Source of the DNA: Qipengyuania marisflavi
GTDB taxonomy: Bacteria > Pseudomonadota > Alphaproteobacteria > Sphingomonadales > Sphingomonadaceae
Length of the DNA stretch: 64,000 bases
Direction of reading: 5' to 3'
Assembly: GCF_005884405.1 (NCBI RefSeq)
Contig: NZ_VCAO01000003.1
Span: 62,001-126,000, forward strand
Position 1 is the stretch's first letter. Every line of letters begins with the position of its first letter. Below, piece after piece: positions 34,541-43,666 of this stretch. The notes below the pieces were generated by a model. That model saw only the letters and a list, made by a program, of their open reading frames with translations. It was not told the origin of the DNA and searched no databases. The position numbers and the translations under genes were made by a program.

Positions 34541-36083
34541 TAGTGTTCGCTTTCGCAGGCTCGCTCAATTGCGAAAAGTCCTGCGATGCGATGGTGGTGA
34601 GGATGGCCTCGCGCCAATTCCGCGCCTCGGCCAGCGCCATACCCCGCACGCGCAACCGCCCTCCGGCCAGCCCGAGCAGCAGGCTGGCATAGCCCCGCCG
34701 CAGGGCAATTGGCCCTTGCGCGATTTCAACCGATTGCAGCTTTACCCGAGACCCGATCGCCAGACTCGGTGCCAGCCAGCCGTGACGGGTGAACAATTGC
34801 TGTGACCCCAGTGCGTGACGATCCCAGCGCAGGCGCAGATATTCATGCAAGGCGATCAGCGCCAGACCGGCCAGTGGCAGCGGGATCAGCCGTGCTTCCC
34901 CGACAAATGGCAGGGCAATCGCCACCGGCACCAGCGCCGCCGCACTCAGCAATACCCGGTCAATCCGGTACTTCCGCGACACGCCATGCCATTCCAGATC
35001 ATCATCGGGCAGCGCAAAGCCGGTGGTGGCGACGATGGGCGCGATTTCCGCCATCGTGGCAAAGGGCGCGGCCTCGTGATTGGCCGCGCCGCTATCGCTC
35101 GCCAGACTGACAATCTTGAGCGAGTGCCAGCCGAACAAGCGGCGCAGAAAGCCTGTGCCCAGCCGCAGCGCCTGAACGCGGTGGACCGGCATCACCACAT
35201 CGGTGCGGGTGAGTAACCCCCGTCGGCGGCGCAGGCCGCGTGCGGTCCGCTCTAACCGGAAACCCCACTCGCGCAGCGCAGTGCGCACAAACCCTGTCGC
35301 CAGCCCCACCAGCAGCAGCGTGCCCACGACCAGCCCGATCCCGATGATGCGCGCGGCAAAGCCCAGGCCCGCCAGCCAGTCACCCGGCCCGGCCAGCGTT
35401 TTCTGCCAGGCATCCAGATCCCAGAAATCGAACGCCAGCAGGAAATCGAACTGCTGCACCGCCCCGGCCAGCGCCGCCACGGCGGCCAGCGAAAATTCGA
35501 ACAGGCCAAAGGTCAGCACCCGGCGCGGCCCCATTGTGAACAACAGAGCGGCCTCTTCCGCAGCGGCTTCCGGCTCGCCAGTCTCGGCATTGGCATTGGC
35601 ATTGGCCGCAACAGGCGCGCTTTCGCGGCGGGCGCGCAGCAAATCGCGCAGCGCCTCGCCATCATCCTCGGTCAGATAGGCGAGCTTGAGATCGTCCTTG
35701 CCGCCCGCCCCGGTTTCAAACTTGACCTCGACCAGTCCGAACAGGCGCGGGATGAACCCCTGTTCCAAACTGACATCCTGTATCCGTTCAAACGGCACCG
35801 CACGGGCCGCACGCGCCAGAATGCCGCTTTCCACCCGGATATCGCTGTCACCAATCGTATACGTCAGCCGTGTCCAGGCGAGATAGGAAAACACCAGCGT
35901 CACGACGAAGATCGCGACGGCAAAACCGCCCGCCGCCAGAATGAAACCCGATCCTTCGTCGCGCATGGCAAAACCGATGGCGGCGATGCCGAGGATGCCT
36001 TTGCGCACCCCTTCTATCCCGCGCGCCAGCAGACCCTTCAGCGCGGTGCGCTGCGGTGTCCCTTCAAGCACTTCGTCCGTCAT
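34503..36083 (-). CDS. Bacterial PH-domain membrane protein, large (YdbT-like)
   Basis: A 526-residue membrane protein with about six hydrophobic helices and repeated bacterial pleckstrin-homology (bPH2) modules, such as FERIQDVSLEQGFIPRLFGL (about 99-118), MPVHRVQALRLGTGFLRRLFG (read from about 300) and a third degenerate copy near 430-480. The family (YdbS/YdbT pairs) is widespread, with no firmly established activity. It overlaps its smaller partner by 4 nt and should be made together with it. Confidence 0.83.
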   Translation of the reverse strand: MTDEVLEGTPQRTALKGLLARGIEGVRKGILGIAAIGFAMRDEGSGFILAAGGFAVAIFVVTLVFSYLAWTRLTYTIGDSDIRVESGILARAARAVPFERIQDVSLEQGFIPRLFGLVEVKFETGAGGKDDLKLAYLTEDDGEALRDLLRARRESAPVAANANANAETGEPEAAAEEAALLFTMGPRRVLTFGLFEFSLAAVAALAGAVQQFDFLLAFDFWDLDAWQKTLAGPGDWLAGLGFAARIIGIGLVVGTLLLVGLATGFVRTALREWGFRLERTARGLRRRRGLLTRTDVVMPVHRVQALRLGTGFLRRLFGWHSLKIVSLASDSGAANHEAAPFATMAEIAPIVATTGFALPDDDLEWHGVSRKYRIDRVLLSAAALVPVAIALPFVGEARLIPLPLAGLALIALHEYLRLRWDRHALGSQQLFTRHGWLAPSLAIGSRVKLQSVEIAQGPIALRRGYASLLLGLAGGRLRVRGMALAEARNWREAILTTIASQDFSQLSEPAKANTITPAAHSSPDYA

Positions 36084-36547
36084 TGCGTATCGCGCCGGAT
36101 CGCCGCGCGAATTTCGTCGCGCATCGCCAGCGCGTCCTCATGTGCCAGCCCGGGCAGCGAGACCGAGGCATTGTGCGATCCTGCTGTATGCAGAGTTAAA
36201 GTCGCGAGGCCATAGAACCGTTCGATCGGTCCCTGATCGACATCGATATGCTGAACCCGCCCGAACGGCACCACCGTGTCGCGCCGGAACAGCATCCCGC
36301 GCACCACTTGCAGTCGTTCCTCCGCCAGCCGGTACCCGCGCGCATGATAGCGCCGCAGCGGGATGCGGATAATGATGATGGCGGCGACCAGCGCCACGGG
36401 CACCAGAAACACGCCCCACGGCAACAGCCGCGTAATTTCCGCCGCCAGCGCCGCAATCGTGAACGGCACCGCCGCAATGATCGCGGTCAGCCGCATGGCC
36501 TTCACGTGATTGGGGTGCAGCGGGGTGAGTGGTTCGGTTTCTTCCAT
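36080..36547 (-). CDS. Bacterial PH-domain membrane protein, small (YdbS-like)
   Basis: A 155-residue protein with two N-terminal membrane helices (about 19-61) followed by one bPH2 domain containing VPFGRVQHIDVDQGPIERFY (about 93-112), the same motif seen in its larger partner. It is the first gene of the pair and overlaps it by 4 nt (ATGA). The two are expected to form one inner-membrane complex of unknown role. Confidence 0.83.
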   Translation of the reverse strand: MEETEPLTPLHPNHVKAMRLTAIIAAVPFTIAALAAEITRLLPWGVFLVPVALVAAIIIIRIPLRRYHARGYRLAEERLQVVRGMLFRRDTVVPFGRVQHIDVDQGPIERFYGLATLTLHTAGSHNASVSLPGLAHEDALAMRDEIRAAIRRDTQ

Positions 36548-36646
36548 GCCGTGCTAACTATGTAACACAGCCCCAACCGACAAGCGCTTTCGCACGTAGC
36601 GGCGCGAGGGGCAGCGCGGCGGGCGATTGGTATCGGGTGGTGGAAA

Positions 36647-36721
36647 TGGTGCTGCTGGGGAGGATTGAACTCCCGGCCTCACCCTTACCAAGGGTGCGCT
36701 CTACCACTGAGCTACAGCAGC
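36647..36721 (-). tRNA. tRNA-Thr (anticodon GGT)
   Basis: On the minus strand the 75-nt gene starts GCTGCTGTAGCTCAGTGG and ends CAGCAGC-A-CCA, with CCA encoded (36649-36647). The anticodon arm ACCC-TTGGTAA-GGGT gives GGT, reading ACC and ACT threonine codons. The T arm is GGGAGTTCAATCCTCCC. All arms pair. Confidence 0.95.
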
Positions 36722-36811
36722 ACTGGGTCGAAGGCGCGCGCTATTGGCAGAGCGCATCCGAAAGTCAAGCCAAGCTTGAGCTTCGCGGCGATATTGGCAA
36801 TGGGTGCTGCT

Positions 36812-36955
36812 ATGGAGAAACCGGCAGGAAATTCGACCCGCGACGAGCGCTTGGCTGCAAAATTGCGTGAAAACCTGCGCCGCCGCAAGGCGCAGAGCCG
36901 CGAAATCGGCGAATCGGATGCGCAGCCCCTTTCCAAGCCGGGCGGCGAAAGCTAA
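36812..36955 (+). CDS. Small conserved basic protein
   Basis: A 47-residue highly charged protein from the ATG at 36812 (36800 is an alternative giving 51 residues). The core ERLAAKLRENLRRRKAQSR is a predicted amphipathic helix; the C-terminus is polar. I recall similar tiny proteins in other sphingomonads at this kind of site, but no function. It lies between tRNA-Thr and gpmA, 33 nt before the latter, and may be cotranscribed with it. Confidence 0.55.
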   Translation: MEKPAGNSTRDERLAAKLRENLRRRKAQSREIGESDAQPLSKPGGES

Positions 36956-36988
36956 CGCCGGGTGCTCCCAAGGGTCTCAGGAGCGTTC

Positions 36989-37675
36989 ATGTCCAAGCTT
37001 ATCCTCGTCCGCCACGGCCAGAGCGAATGGAATCTCGCCAATCGCTTCACCGGCTGGTGGGATGTCGACCTGACTGACAAAGGCGTGGCCGAAGCGCGCG
37101 CCGCTGGCGTCCTGCTGGCTGCCAAGGGCGTCTTGCCCACCATCGCCTTCACCAGCCTCCAGACCCGCGCGATCAAGACGCTCAATCTGGCGCTGGAAGA
37201 ATGCGGGCGGCTGTGGCTTCCGGTGATCAAGGACTGGCACCTCAACGAACGTCATTATGGCGGGCTGACCGGCCTCGACAAACAACAAACGCGTGACAAG
37301 CATGGCGATGAGCAGGTGCATATCTGGCGCCGCAGCTTCGATATCCCGCCGCCCGCAATGGAGCCCGGCAGCGAATTCGACCTGTCGGATGACCCGCGCT
37401 ATGCCGGGATCGAAGTGCCGATGGCCGAAAGCCTGAAGCTGACGATCGAACGTGTGCTGCCCTATTGGGAAAGCGCGATCCTGCCGCAGCTGGCCAAGGG
37501 TAAAACCGTGATCGTGTCCGCACATGGCAACAGCCTGCGCGCGCTGGTCAAACACCTCTCCAACATCTCCGACGACGACATCACCGGGCTGGAAATTCCC
37601 ACCGGCCAGCCGATCATTTACGACTTCGACGGCACGCAAGTTGCTGGCGAGCGCCGTTATCTGAAGGATTGCTGA
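36989..37675 (+). CDS. gpmA: 2,3-bisphosphoglycerate-dependent phosphoglycerate mutase
   Basis: GpmA interconverts 3- and 2-phosphoglycerate in glycolysis and gluconeogenesis. The 228-residue protein has the phosphohistidine motif [10 protein letters not shown] (6-15), the [11 protein letters not shown]-type substrate loop ([16 protein letters not shown], about 86-101) and the second catalytic histidine in [14 protein letters not shown] (about 178-191). The start at 36989 follows CAGGAG. It heads a long operon; purE starts 1 nt after its stop. Confidence 0.95.
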   Translation: MSKLILVRHGQSEWNLANRFTGWWDVDLTDKGVAEARAAGVLLAAKGVLPTIAFTSLQTRAIKTLNLALEECGRLWLPVIKDWHLNERHYGGLTGLDKQQTRDKHGDEQVHIWRRSFDIPPPAMEPGSEFDLSDDPRYAGIEVPMAESLKLTIERVLPYWESAILPQLAKGKTVIVSAHGNSLRALVKHLSNISDDDITGLEIPTGQPIIYDFDGTQVAGERRYLKDC

Positions 37676-37676
37676 G

Positions 37677-38183
37677 ATGGCCGAACCCGCCACTCCTCCC
37701 ACCGCGCCAAAGGTTGCGATTGTCATGGGCAGCCAGTCGGACTGGCCGACGATGCAGCGCGCGGCTCAGGTGCTGGACGAACTGGGCGTGGCCAGCGATG
37801 TCCGCATCGTGTCGGCGCACCGCACCCCTGACCGGATGGTCGATTTCGCCAAGGCAGCGGCGGGCGATGGCTTCCATGTCATCATCGCGGGCGCTGGCGG
37901 GGCGGCGCATCTGCCCGGCATGATCGCGGCAATGACGCATCTTCCCGTGCTGGGGGTGCCGGTCCAGTCCAAGGCATTGTCGGGACAGGACAGCCTGCTG
38001 TCGATTGTCCAGATGCCCGCCGGGGTTCCAGTCGGGACGCTGGCGATTGGCGAAGCGGGCGCGACCAATGCGGGCCTGCTTGCTGCAGCGATTTTGGCGA
38101 CGAATGACAGCGATCTGTCGCAGCGGCTGCAGGATTGGCGCAGCGCCCGCAGCGCCGCCGTGGCGGACCGCCCGGACGCCTGA
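37677..38183 (+). CDS. purE: N5-carboxyaminoimidazole ribonucleotide mutase
   Basis: PurE (class I, 168 residues) moves the carboxyl group of N5-CAIR to C4 in purine synthesis. It contains [14 protein letters not shown] (about 12-25), SAHRTPDRM (about 47-55), and [14 protein letters not shown] followed by PVLGVPV, all part of the CAIR-binding site. Its stop shares one base with the purK start (TGATG), so the two pathway partners are translationally coupled. Confidence 0.96.
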   Translation: MAEPATPPTAPKVAIVMGSQSDWPTMQRAAQVLDELGVASDVRIVSAHRTPDRMVDFAKAAAGDGFHVIIAGAGGAAHLPGMIAAMTHLPVLGVPVQSKALSGQDSLLSIVQMPAGVPVGTLAIGEAGATNAGLLAAAILATNDSDLSQRLQDWRSARSAAVADRPDA

Positions 38184-39241
38184 TGCTGAAACGCGGCGCG
38201 ACTATCGGCATCCTTGGCGGGGGTCAGCTCGGGCGGATGCTCGCGCAGGCGGCGGTCCAGCTTGGCTATCGCCCCATCGGTTATGCACCCGAAGGAGATA
38301 ATGTCGCGGACATCGTATGCAGCGATTTCTTCGCCAACAAATGGGATCACCGCGCCGCGCTGGCCGCCTTTGCCGAGAAATGCGACGTAGTGACGTGGGA
38401 ATTCGAGAATGTCCCGGTCGAAGCCGCGCAGGCGATGCCGCAGGACCGGATTTTCCCGCATCCCCGCGCGCTGGAAACCGCGCAGGACCGGCTGGCCGAA
38501 AAACGCTTTGTCGAGACGCTGGGCGGCCGCCCCGCACCCTATGCCGCAGTCGATTCGCGCGCCGATCTGGATGACGCCGTGGAACGCATCGGCGCGCCCG
38601 GCATCCTCAAGACCCGGCGTGACGGCTATGACGGCAAGGGCCAGTGGCGGATCGAATCGCGCAGCGAGGCGGCGGGGCTGCAAATCCCCGGCACCCCCAC
38701 GATCTATGAAGGTCTTGTCCGCTTTGACGCCGAGTTTTCGGTCATTCTGGTGCGCGGCAATGATGGCGAAGTCCGGTTTTGGGACAGCGCCCGCAACATC
38801 CATTCGGGCGGCGTGCTGGTCACCTCCACCCTGCCCGCCGGACCGGAAGTTGAAAGCCAGGTCGAAGACGCCCGCGCACTGGCGCGGCAGGTCGCCGATG
38901 CGCTGGATTATGTTGGCGTGCTGACGCTGGAATTTTTCGCCGCAGCCGACGGCCCGGTGTTCAACGAAATGGCCCCCCGCGTGCACAATTCGGGCCATTG
39001 GAGCATCGAAGGCGCAGTCACCAGCCAGTTTGAAAACCACATCCGCGCGGTCGCAGGCCTGCCGCTGGGTGACACGCAGACTGTGGCCGCCGGAACAGTG
39101 ATGACCAACATCATCGGCAAGGATATCAAGACCGCGCATAGCCAGCTGGGCGACAGCGACACGCACCTGCACGACTATGGCAAGAAACAGGCGCTGGCCG
39201 GGCGCAAGATGGGGCACATCACCCGGCTTACCCGCGCATGA
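38183..39241 (+). CDS. purK: N5-carboxyaminoimidazole ribonucleotide synthase
   Basis: PurK carboxylates AIR with ATP and bicarbonate, giving the substrate of PurE. The 352-residue ATP-grasp protein starts with the characteristic TIGILGGGQLGRMLA (7-21), then WEFENVP, the ATP-grasp loop KTRRDGYDGKGQWRI (about 146-160) and EMAPRVHNSGHWSIEGA near 265-281. It is coupled to purE and overlaps folA by 4 nt. Confidence 0.96.
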   Translation: MLKRGATIGILGGGQLGRMLAQAAVQLGYRPIGYAPEGDNVADIVCSDFFANKWDHRAALAAFAEKCDVVTWEFENVPVEAAQAMPQDRIFPHPRALETAQDRLAEKRFVETLGGRPAPYAAVDSRADLDDAVERIGAPGILKTRRDGYDGKGQWRIESRSEAAGLQIPGTPTIYEGLVRFDAEFSVILVRGNDGEVRFWDSARNIHSGGVLVTSTLPAGPEVESQVEDARALARQVADALDYVGVLTLEFFAAADGPVFNEMAPRVHNSGHWSIEGAVTSQFENHIRAVAGLPLGDTQTVAAGTVMTNIIGKDIKTAHSQLGDSDTHLHDYGKKQALAGRKMGHITRLTRA

Positions 39242-39732
39242 CTGTGACGCTGGTCTATGCCCGTGCGGCGAACGGCACAATCGGCAAGGATGGCACGCTG
39301 CCCTGGCATCTGCCCGCCGACCTGAAGCGTTTCAAAGCGCTGACGATGGGGCCGGATAACAAGGGTCTGGCCATGATTATGGGCCGCAAGACCTTTGCCA
39401 GCTTCCCCGCACCCCTGCCCGGCCGCCGCCATATCGTGCTGACCCGCGATCTGGACTGGTCTGACGCGGGCGCGGAAGTCGTGCATTCACCCGAAGACGC
39501 GCTGGCGCTGGCTGGCGAGGGCGCGATTGCCGTAATCGGCGGAGCAGAGATCTTCGCACTGTTCGAACCGCTCGCCAGCCGGATTGAGCTGACCCAGATT
39601 CACCGCGACTATCCCGGCGACACGTTCATGGCCGCGCCGGGGCTGCAATGGTGCGAAGTGCAGCGCGAGGATCATGACGAGGATGGCGAGCGCCCCGCCT
39701 TTTCCTTCATCACGCTGGAGCGCGGCGCATGA
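39238..39732 (+). CDS. folA: Dihydrofolate reductase
   Basis: FolA reduces dihydrofolate with NADPH to supply one-carbon carriers. The 164-residue protein shows the substrate loop GTIGKDGTLPWHLPADLKRF (15-34) with its catalytic acid in the DL position, GRKTFASFP (about 44-52), and the NADPH-binding stretch IAVIGGAEIFALF (about 93-105). It overlaps purK and ribF by 4 nt each in the operon, linking folate to purine genes that use formyl-folate. Confidence 0.95.
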   Translation: MTVTLVYARAANGTIGKDGTLPWHLPADLKRFKALTMGPDNKGLAMIMGRKTFASFPAPLPGRRHIVLTRDLDWSDAGAEVVHSPEDALALAGEGAIAVIGGAEIFALFEPLASRIELTQIHRDYPGDTFMAAPGLQWCEVQREDHDEDGERPAFSFITLERGA

Positions 39733-40658
39733 GGTTCCTCGACCACCGCGATCCATTGCCCGAATCCTTGCGCGGGGCAGTGATTGCGCTGGGCAATTTT
39801 GACGGGTTCCATCTGGGCCATCAGGCGGTGGCGCAGGAAGCCATCGACTGGGCGCGCACCGAGGGTCGCCCCTCCATCATTGCCACCTTCGATCCGCATC
39901 CGGTGCGCCATTTCAAGCCCGATATCGCGCCCTTCCGCCTGACCACGCTGGAACAGCGGCAGGAATTGTACCTCGCCGCCGGGGCGACGGCGATGTTGGT
40001 GTTCCATTTCGATGCCGCGCTGGCGGGCACCACGGCAGAGGATTTCGTGCAGGGCCTGCTGGCGCAGCATCTGGGTGTCAGCGGCGTGGTGACAGGCGAG
40101 GATTTCACCTTCGGCAAAGGCGCGGCGGGCAATCGCGAGGCGCTGGAAACGCTGGGGCGCGGCGCGGGTATCGCGGCGCGCGCGGTGCCGCCGGTGATGG
40201 ATTCCGGCGCGGCGGTTTCCTCCAGCCGCATCCGCGATGCGCTGGTGGCGGGCGATCCGCAGGAGGCGGCGCGGCTGCTGACCCGCCCCTTCGCGATTCG
40301 CGGCGTGGTGGAGCATGGCGACAAGCGGGGGCGCACCATCGGTTATCCCACCGCCAATCTCGCGATCGAAAATTATCTGCGCCCGGCGTATGGTATCTAT
40401 GCCGTCACGGGCCGCGTACCAGGTGTCAATGAAGCGCTTCATGGCGCGGCGAACATCGGTGTTCGGCCAATGTTCAATCCGCCGCGCGAATTGCTGGAGC
40501 CGCATTTCTTCGATTTCGACGGCGATCTGTACGGTCAGGAAATCGAAGTGGCCTTCCACCATTTCCTGCGCGGCGAGGCGAAGTTTGACGGGTTGGACCC
40601 GCTGGTCGCCCAGATGGCGCGCGACTGCGAGCAGGCCCGCCAGCTGCTGGCGCGCTGA
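39729..40658 (+). CDS. ribF: Bifunctional riboflavin kinase/FMN adenylyltransferase
   Basis: RibF makes FMN and FAD from riboflavin. The 309-residue protein has an N-terminal FAD synthetase domain (GNFDGFHLGHQAV, about 19-31; FDPHP, about 55; SSSRIRDALVAGD, about 161) and a C-terminal flavokinase domain (GRTIGYPTANLAI, about 201-213). Gene order ribF-ileS-lspA is widely conserved. It overlaps folA by 4 nt and ends 44 nt before ileS. Confidence 0.95.
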   Translation: MRFLDHRDPLPESLRGAVIALGNFDGFHLGHQAVAQEAIDWARTEGRPSIIATFDPHPVRHFKPDIAPFRLTTLEQRQELYLAAGATAMLVFHFDAALAGTTAEDFVQGLLAQHLGVSGVVTGEDFTFGKGAAGNREALETLGRGAGIAARAVPPVMDSGAAVSSSRIRDALVAGDPQEAARLLTRPFAIRGVVEHGDKRGRTIGYPTANLAIENYLRPAYGIYAVTGRVPGVNEALHGAANIGVRPMFNPPRELLEPHFFDFDGDLYGQEIEVAFHHFLRGEAKFDGLDPLVAQMARDCEQARQLLAR

Positions 40659-40702
40659 AACACTTTCCTACACGCGCCAATTCCTCTAGCGGCGGCGGTT
40701 CC

Positions 40703-43666
40703 ATGACTGAGCAGCGCGATTACAGAGACACGGTTTTCCTGCCGAAGACCGATTTCCCCATGAAGGCCGGCCTTCCGCAGAAGGAGCCGGGCATTCTGGC
40801 GCGCTGGCAGGATGAGGGGATTTACCAGCAATTGCGCAAAGCGCGCGAGGGCCGCGAGAAGTTCATTCTCCACGACGGCCCGCCCTATGCCAATGGCAAT
40901 ATGCATATCGGCCACGCGCTGAACCATGTGCTGAAAGACACAGTGGTCCGCACGCAAAGCCTGCTGGGCAAGGATGCACCCTATGTGCCCGGCTGGGATT
41001 GCCACGGCCTGCCGATCGAATGGAAGGTGGAGGAACTTTACCGCAAGCAGAAGCGCGACAAGAAGGACGTGCCGGCAAAGGAGTTCCGCGCCGAATGCCG
41101 CGCTTATGCCGCCAAATGGGTCGATGTGCAGCGCGAGCAATTGAAACGGCTGGGCATCAATGGCCGCTGGGACAAACCCTATCTGACCATGCGCCCCGAA
41201 GCGGAAGGCGCGATTGTCGCCGAACTGCACAAATTCGCCGAGACCGGTCAGCTCTATCGCGGCGCGAAGCCGGTGATGTGGTCGCCAGTGGAGGAAACCG
41301 CTCTGGCCGATGCCGAAGTCGAATATGCCGATCTGACCGACAGCCCGCAGATCGATGTGGCGTTCGAGATCATGGAATGCCCGAACGTGCCCGAGCTGGT
41401 CGGCGCGCATGCGGTGATCTGGACGACGACGCCGTGGACGATCCCGGTGAACCAGGCTTTGGCCTATGGGCCGGATATTGAGTATGTTCTGCTTCAAGCC
41501 AGCTTCTTCGCTCCGGCCATCGGCACCAAGCCCGGTGACGGTTCGATGGATTTTAAACTGCTGATTGCGAAAGAGTTGCAGAAGGCGTTTTTGGAGCGAA
41601 ATACCTGTACTGAAGTTGCGGCAGGGATACAGGAAGTTTGGACTGGCAAAGGCTCCGACCTCGCCGGAACCGTCGCCCGCCACCCAATGCACCACCTCGG
41701 CGGGTTCTACGCCAAGCCGCGCCCCATGCTGGCGGGCGATTTCGTCACCACCGACAGCGGCACCGGCATCGTTCATATGGCGCCCGATCACGGCGAGGAC
41801 GATTTCGATCTGTGCAAAGCCAACGGCATTGATCCCGTGTTCGCCGTCATGGGCGACGGGCGTTATCGCGACGACTGGCTGTGGCTGGGCGCAGGCGACG
41901 TCGATGCCGACGGCAAGGAACGCCGCCGCAGCGTCATCAACAAACCCTTCAACGCACCCGACGGGCCGATCTGCAACGATCTGCGCGAAGCGGGTGCGCT
42001 GCTGTCGGCCAGTGCCGACTACCAGCACAGCTACCCGCATTCGTGGCGTTCCAAGGCCAAGGTCATCTATCGCTGCACCCCGCAATGGTTCATCGCCATC
42101 GACGAGGAACTTTCTCACTTGCCTCCCCTCCCTTCGGGGGAGGGGCCGGGGGTGGGGGGTTCACCCTCCGCTGCTGGCGCCGAGCACCCATCCCCAACCC
42201 CTACCGTCAAGGGAAAGGGCTCAACCTTGCGTTCGACTGCCCTATCCGAAATCGAGCGGGTTCGCTTTGTGCCGGAGAAGGGCCGCAACCGCCTGCGCTC
42301 CATGGTCGAAAGCCGCCCGGACTGGCTGATCAGCCGCCAGCGCGCCTGGGGCGTGCCGATTGCTCTGTTCGTCCACCGGGAAGGCGGGGAATTGCTGGTC
42401 GATCCGGCGGTCAACGCGCGCATTCAGGCCGCGATTGCCGCCGATACGGTCGATGCCTGGGAAGATAGCCGCGCAGGCGAATTCCTCGGCCCTGATCGCC
42501 ATCCCGACGATTACGAGATGGTCAGCGACATTCTCGACGTCTGGTTCGACAGCGGCTCCACCCACGCATTCGTCCTGGAATCGGACGAATGGCCCGAACT
42601 TTCCAGCCCGGCTGACCTCTATCTGGAAGGCAGCGACCAGCATCGCGGCTGGTTCCAGTCCAGTCTGCTGGAAAGCTGCGGGACACGCGGCCGCGCGCCA
42701 TACGATGCCGTGTTGACGCACGGTTTCACGATGGACCCCAAGGGCATGAAAATGTCCAAATCGCTGGGCAACACCGTTGATCCGCTCAAGGTGATGGAGC
42801 AATACGGCGCTGACATCATCCGGCTGTGGGCGCTGAGCGTCGATTACACCGAAGACCACCGCATCGGCGATGAAATCCTCAAAGGGGTGGGCGACAGCTA
42901 TCGCAAGCTGCGCAACACCTTCCGCTATCTGCTGGGCGCGCTGGACGGTTTTGTCGGCGATACCAGCGACGGGGCGCCTGTCCCCGAGCTGGAGCAATAT
43001 GTGCTGGCATTGCTGGCCGAGCTGGACGCGAAATTGCTCCGGGCAGCAGGTGATTACGATTTCAACGCCTATACCCGCCGTCTGGTCGATTTCTGCAGCG
43101 AGGATCTGTCGGCCTTCTTCTTCGATATCCGCAAGGACAGCCTCTATTGCGATGGCCCGGACGATCCGGCCCGCCGCGCCTATCGCACCGTGCTGGACAC
43201 CCTGTTCCACGCGCTGGTCCGCTATGCCGCGCCGGTGCTGGTGTTTACCGCAGAGGAAATCTGGACCACCCGCTATCCCGATGGAGGCAGCGTGCATCTG
43301 CTGGAATGGCCCGTGGTGCCCGCCATCGCTGCCGATATGCCGCGTTGGGAGGCACTGCGCAGCCTGCGCGAGCAAGTCACCGAAGCGATCGAGCCATTGC
43401 GCCGCGACAAGACCATCCGCTCCAGTCTGGAGGCCGATGTCACGGTCCCCGCTGCCGCCGTGCCCTCAGGCTTTACCGACGAAGCACTGGCCGAACTGTT
43501 CATCACCGCGTCAGTTACGCGCGGCGATAGCGACGCAGTGACGGTAAGCCGGACCTCTGCAAGCAAATGTGGCCGCTGCTGGCGGCTGCTTCCCAGCGTG
43601 CCCGAAGACGGCGCGCTGTGCGGGCGGTGCGACAGTGTCGTTGGCGAACTGGACGGCGCGAAATGA
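40703..43666 (+). CDS. ileS: Isoleucyl-tRNA synthetase with an in-frame repeat-derived insert
   Basis: IleRS charges tRNA-Ile and edits valine. The 987-residue class I synthetase has HIGH in GNMHIGHAL (about 69-72), the editing domain (TTTPWTIP near 242), KMSKS (GMKMSKSLGN, about 689-693), and a C-terminal zinc finger (CGRCW ... CGRC, about 954-975). Between CTPQWFIAIDE and LRSTALSEI, roughly residues 472-507, it carries a Gly/Pro-rich insert absent from the family, encoded by a palindromic DNA repeat at 42120-42222. Downstream motifs remain in frame, so the enzyme is probably functional. Confidence 0.95.
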   Translation: MTEQRDYRDTVFLPKTDFPMKAGLPQKEPGILARWQDEGIYQQLRKAREGREKFILHDGPPYANGNMHIGHALNHVLKDTVVRTQSLLGKDAPYVPGWDCHGLPIEWKVEELYRKQKRDKKDVPAKEFRAECRAYAAKWVDVQREQLKRLGINGRWDKPYLTMRPEAEGAIVAELHKFAETGQLYRGAKPVMWSPVEETALADAEVEYADLTDSPQIDVAFEIMECPNVPELVGAHAVIWTTTPWTIPVNQALAYGPDIEYVLLQASFFAPAIGTKPGDGSMDFKLLIAKELQKAFLERNTCTEVAAGIQEVWTGKGSDLAGTVARHPMHHLGGFYAKPRPMLAGDFVTTDSGTGIVHMAPDHGEDDFDLCKANGIDPVFAVMGDGRYRDDWLWLGAGDVDADGKERRRSVINKPFNAPDGPICNDLREAGALLSASADYQHSYPHSWRSKAKVIYRCTPQWFIAIDEELSHLPPLPSGEGPGVGGSPSAAGAEHPSPTPTVKGKGSTLRSTALSEIERVRFVPEKGRNRLRSMVESRPDWLISRQRAWGVPIALFVHREGGELLVDPAVNARIQAAIAADTVDAWEDSRAGEFLGPDRHPDDYEMVSDILDVWFDSGSTHAFVLESDEWPELSSPADLYLEGSDQHRGWFQSSLLESCGTRGRAPYDAVLTHGFTMDPKGMKMSKSLGNTVDPLKVMEQYGADIIRLWALSVDYTEDHRIGDEILKGVGDSYRKLRNTFRYLLGALDGFVGDTSDGAPVPELEQYVLALLAELDAKLLRAAGDYDFNAYTRRLVDFCSEDLSAFFFDIRKDSLYCDGPDDPARRAYRTVLDTLFHALVRYAAPVLVFTAEEIWTTRYPDGGSVHLLEWPVVPAIAADMPRWEALRSLREQVTEAIEPLRRDKTIRSSLEADVTVPAAAVPSGFTDEALAELFITASVTRGDSDAVTVSRTSASKCGRCWRLLPSVPEDGALCGRCDSVVGELDGAK
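42120..42222. repeat. GC-rich palindromic repeat element inside ileS
   Basis: The left arm holds a nested hairpin CCCCTCCC-TTC-GGGGGAGGGG (42125-42145) followed by a G-run (42148-42159). The right arm holds CCCATCCCCAACCCC (42187-42201), which pairs with the G-run, and a degenerate second hairpin. The central loop includes GGCGCC (42176-42181). This layout matches dispersed intergenic palindromes common in alphaproteobacterial genomes. It is translated in frame as about 35 extra residues. Confidence 0.75.

Noticed and set aside
40535-42118. Open frame of 527 codons on the minus strand
   Set aside because: It is antisense to ribF and ileS and arises from GC-rich third codon positions.
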